NCBI RefSeq assembly: GCF_014268745.2
Contig: NZ_JABWRB020000001.1
Coordinates: forward strand, 1,426,001-1,490,000
Direction: 5' to 3'
Length of the DNA: 64,000 nucleotides
Origin: Pseudomonas zanjanensis
Lineage (GTDB): Bacteria > Pseudomonadota > Gammaproteobacteria > Pseudomonadales > Pseudomonadaceae
The stretch's first letter is position 1. Each line of letters starts with the position of its first letter. A model generated the notes under the pieces. That model saw only the letters and a list, made by a program, of their open reading frames with translations, was not told where the DNA came from and made no database searches. Position numbers and translations under genes: made by a program. Shown one piece after another: positions 61,815-64,000 of the stretch.

Positions 61815-63578
61815 TTAAAGTTGGAGTTCCACTGCGTCGATCTCACAAGAAATGGTTTTTCTGGCGCCCTTGAGCAACCCGGACCTTACGTTCAGATAGG
61901 TCGCCAGCGTTATTGCATCGGCACCTTGGAAAGCGATGTAACCGTCAGGACGAATCAGCATCAACGTGCCTGCCTTAGCGTGGTAGCGCTTGTGCAGTCG
62001 CCAATCGGGATCCAGCAGTGTCGAGTGCCAGGAGGGCAGCCCGGCGCTGCTCAGGGCATCGATCACGCAATAAGCCTTGATGCCTGGGTAGTCCTTTTCC
62101 ACCGACTCGGCCAAGGCGTAATGGCCCGGCAATAAAGGTGAAAACTGATCGGCCGCGCTGAAGATCAACAGCGTGAACGTTCCGTGGAACAGGTCGATCA
62201 AGTGTTTTGTGGGCAGCCCTTGCAGTTGCCACAACTCGACATCGGGTGCCAGTTGCCCGGCGCGAGGTGCTGCACTCGGGAACTCGGTTTTTTTACCTTT
62301 CTTGTTCCAGTTGTAGCGCTGTTTCTTCGTCAGCGATTCCTGGATGTAATCACTCTTTTCGTAGTGATACTGATGACCGGAAATCATTGACGGCAACTTA
62401 CGCTGGACCTTTTTCCGTTTACTCAACAACGGCAGGACGTTGTCACGCAGCCAGACCAGGGCGCGCCGCCGGACGGTAATCAGCCCCGTCAACCGGTGGG
62501 CGGTGTTCTCGACTTCCAGGGCAACCGGATAACGCTCCTCGTTGTAACTGTCGAGCAAGGACGGATCCGCCAGGCCCTGATCGACATAGGCGATTTTCCA
62601 GGCCAGGTTATAGGCCTCGGAAACCCCCAGGTTCATCCATTGGCCACCGATGGGGCTGCCGATATGCGCCGAGTCCCCCAGCAGGAACACCGAGCCTTGT
62701 TGCATCGTTTGCACGCGGCGATGCTGGAACGAGGCGATGGTCGTCGAGGAAATATTGGACAACGTCATCTTCTGCCCACGTCCTTCGCACAGGCGCTGGA
62801 AGTTCTCCAGGCTCAGTGACGGACGCTCGCCTTCTGGCGGCAGGTTGTAGGGCATTTCGATGAACAGCCGATAACGGGACTGGGCGCTGATCGGCGCAAC
62901 CGCCACGTAGCCGTCTTGTGCACCGAGGAAAAACGCGCCCTCATCCTGGCTGCCGGACCATTGGATATCGGCATCGGCGAGCATGAAGAAGCGGTCATAG
63001 GACGAACCTTCGAAGGTCATGTCCAGGCGTTTTCGGATGTTGCTGCGAGCGCCGTCACAGGCGGCCACCCAGCGACTGGCAAAGGTTTCGTCGGTGCCAT
63101 CGGCATGCTTGAGCGTCATGCGCACCGAACCCGGCAGGTTTTCGATGTCCACCAGTTCGGTGTTCCACTCCACCTCCGCGCCCAGTTCCTTCAACCGCTC
63201 CAGGAGAATCTTCTCGGTTTGTGGCTGTGGCAGGCTCAAGAGCAGGGGGTAGGTCGCGTCCAGGTAGGAGAAGTTGTAGTTCAGCACTCGCTTGGCATTC
63301 GACTGCACGGAAAACTGGTTGATCGTGAAACCGTCGTGAATGGCTTGCTCGGCAACCCCCAGGTCTCGAAAGATCTCCAGGGTGCGGGAATGGATCGCCA
63401 TCGCCTTGGTCGCGGTCGAGGGGCCGGCGTTCTTTTCAATGATGCGAAACGCCACGCCCCATTTTTTCAGCATGATTGCCAGGGACAGGCCGATGGGCCC
63501 GGCGCCGACGATCATGACGGTCGGGGCGCTGTCAGGGCGCTTGAAATGCTTGGGGGCCAAGTTGCTCAGCGTGTTCAT
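61815..63578 (-). CDS. FAD-dependent aromatic hydroxylase-like monooxygenase
   Basis: 587 residues, group A flavin monooxygenase (PheA/MhpA/TetX type). FAD site GAGPIG (25-30), the DG motif in AACDGARSN (174-176) and LLGDSAHIGSP (301-305). The C-terminal 130 residues form the thioredoxin-like domain of phenol-hydroxylase relatives (LIDLFHGTFTLLIFSAADQF ... GTLMLIRPDGYIAFQG). Likely hydroxylates or oxidatively rearranges the chain or ring made by the KS/ACP pair. It starts three bases after the stop of the HAD gene, so they are coupled. Basic insertion near 410-450 (KKQRYNWNKKGKKTEF). Confidence 0.9.
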   Translation of the reverse strand: MNTLSNLAPKHFKRPDSAPTVMIVGAGPIGLSLAIMLKKWGVAFRIIEKNAGPSTATKAMAIHSRTLEIFRDLGVAEQAIHDGFTINQFSVQSNAKRVLNYNFSYLDATYPLLLSLPQPQTEKILLERLKELGAEVEWNTELVDIENLPGSVRMTLKHADGTDETFASRWVAACDGARSNIRKRLDMTFEGSSYDRFFMLADADIQWSGSQDEGAFFLGAQDGYVAVAPISAQSRYRLFIEMPYNLPPEGERPSLSLENFQRLCEGRGQKMTLSNISSTTIASFQHRRVQTMQQGSVFLLGDSAHIGSPIGGQWMNLGVSEAYNLAWKIAYVDQGLADPSLLDSYNEERYPVALEVENTAHRLTGLITVRRRALVWLRDNVLPLLSKRKKVQRKLPSMISGHQYHYEKSDYIQESLTKKQRYNWNKKGKKTEFPSAAPRAGQLAPDVELWQLQGLPTKHLIDLFHGTFTLLIFSAADQFSPLLPGHYALAESVEKDYPGIKAYCVIDALSSAGLPSWHSTLLDPDWRLHKRYHAKAGTLMLIRPDGYIAFQGADAITLATYLNVRSGLLKGARKTISCEIDAVELQL

Positions 63579-63581
63579 CGA

Positions 63582-64000
63582 TCAGTACCAGTTTCTGTAG
63601 AAGGGAGAGTTGGCGATGCCGAGCAGGTCAGCGTCGCCTGATGAGTCGCCGTAGGCATAAATATAAAAATCATCCAGATTGCTCAGGCAGCCTTTCAGGC
63701 GCGTGACTTTCTCTCGCTCTACACAGTTGGTACCGGCGATCCCGCCGGTGAGTTTGTTTTTTGCCGTGGCCAGGCGCGTGCCGCACACATAGTCAAACCC
63801 CGCGGCCTGGCCCCAAGGGATCAGGTAGTTTTCCGGCGAGTTGCTGACCAGCGCGGTGATATGCCCCATGGACTGATGCCATTGCAGTCGCCGCAACGCC
63901 TCGGGCCTGAGCCAGAGCGGTAGCTGTTCGCTGATGAAGTATTTGGCATGCTCGCGTTCTTGCTCCACCGACAACCCGCCCAGGTAACAGGCAATGAAGG
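63582..64000 (-). CDS. HAD-superfamily IB hydrolase, C-terminal part
   Basis: The frame is open to the window edge, so the start lies outside; 138 residues are visible. Seen: GHITALVSNSPENYLIPWGQ, where SNSPENY holds the motif-II Ser, Lys in NKLTGGIAGTNCVEREKV, and the acidic motif YAYGDSSGDADLLGIA (GDSxxD). This is the HAD-IB branch (phosphoserine phosphatase-like, also found as PHA- and lysophospholipid-type phosphatases). In this operon it may dephosphorylate an AfsA-type condensation product, since AfsA chemistry leaves a phosphate on the C3 unit (inference). Confidence 0.85.
   Translation of the reverse strand, partial: FIACYLGGLSVEQEREHAKYFISEQLPLWLRPEALRRLQWHQSMGHITALVSNSPENYLIPWGQAAGFDYVCGTRLATAKNKLTGGIAGTNCVEREKVTRLKGCLSNLDDFYIYAYGDSSGDADLLGIANSPFYRNWY

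Overview
The window looks like a chromosomal segment of a Pseudomonas of the fluorescens group. The evidence is the high-GC coding sequence, the many Pseudomonas-type REP/REPIN palindromes (arms like GTGGGAGCGGGCTTGCTCGC and GTGGCGAGGGAGCTTGCTCC) and the gene content (Pseudomonas-type inositol cluster, Pha/Sha antiporter, DksA2-like protein, DUF2789, DUF3077). No rRNA, tRNA or CRISPR was seen. Both ends cut through genes.

Layout. 1-7.9 kb: end of a myo-inositol catabolic operon (iolD, iolG, a second Gfo/Idh/MocA dehydrogenase) followed by a three-gene sugar ABC importer (binding protein, double ATPase, permease). A palindromic operator and a small leader ORF lie in front of the importer. 8-10.3 kb: a DksA2-like factor and an unusual chemoreceptor. 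10.4-12.1 kb: an IS110-family element sitting exactly inside a REP palindrome, with a 5' non-coding end that carries candidate bridge-RNA guides matching that REP. 12.1-15.7 kb: small conserved proteins and an orphan betaine-type binding protein. 15.9-21.9 kb: six-gene multisubunit cation/proton antiporter (phaAB-C-D-E-F-G) with overlapping genes. 22-28.7 kb: EamA exporter divergent from an XRE-cupin regulator, an FAD protein, another Gfo/Idh/MocA dehydrogenase with inositol-type operator copies, an SDR and an APH-like phosphotransferase. 28.9-31.5 kb: a PAAR-like DUF4280 protein and a soluble FIST-MCP receptor.

31.8-42.4 kb is visibly AT-richer accessory DNA. It is a run of small orphan genes, many of immunity-protein type (two SMI1/KNR4, Tdi1-like, DUF7660-like, DUF2247-like, DUF4291), three paralogous lipoproteins about 3 kb apart, a broken IS5-type transposase, an amber-interrupted ORF and a second, distinct palindromic repeat family. 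No toxin gene is visible. The run ends in a structured RNA resembling the C4 antisense RNA, with a translationally coupled leader ORF and a truncated DUF3077 ORF.

42.8-55.5 kb: YghU-type glutathione transferase; two periplasmic solute-binding proteins around a diguanylate cyclase; a PhnCDE-type (possibly selenate) ABC importer; a large tandem REPIN array; divergent ppk2 and ppx/gppA with a Pho box between them; and carboxynorspermidine decarboxylase plus its saccharopine-dehydrogenase-like partner. 55.8-64 kb (minus strand): a compact biosynthetic operon with a HAD-family hydrolase (cut by the edge), an FAD aromatic hydroxylase, a tandem acyl-carrier protein, a giant ketosynthase / pseudo-ketosynthase / AfsA-type hotdog protein, a SRPBCC protein and an outer-membrane barrel. 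I do not recognise this pathway, and it is the strongest candidate for an undescribed system.
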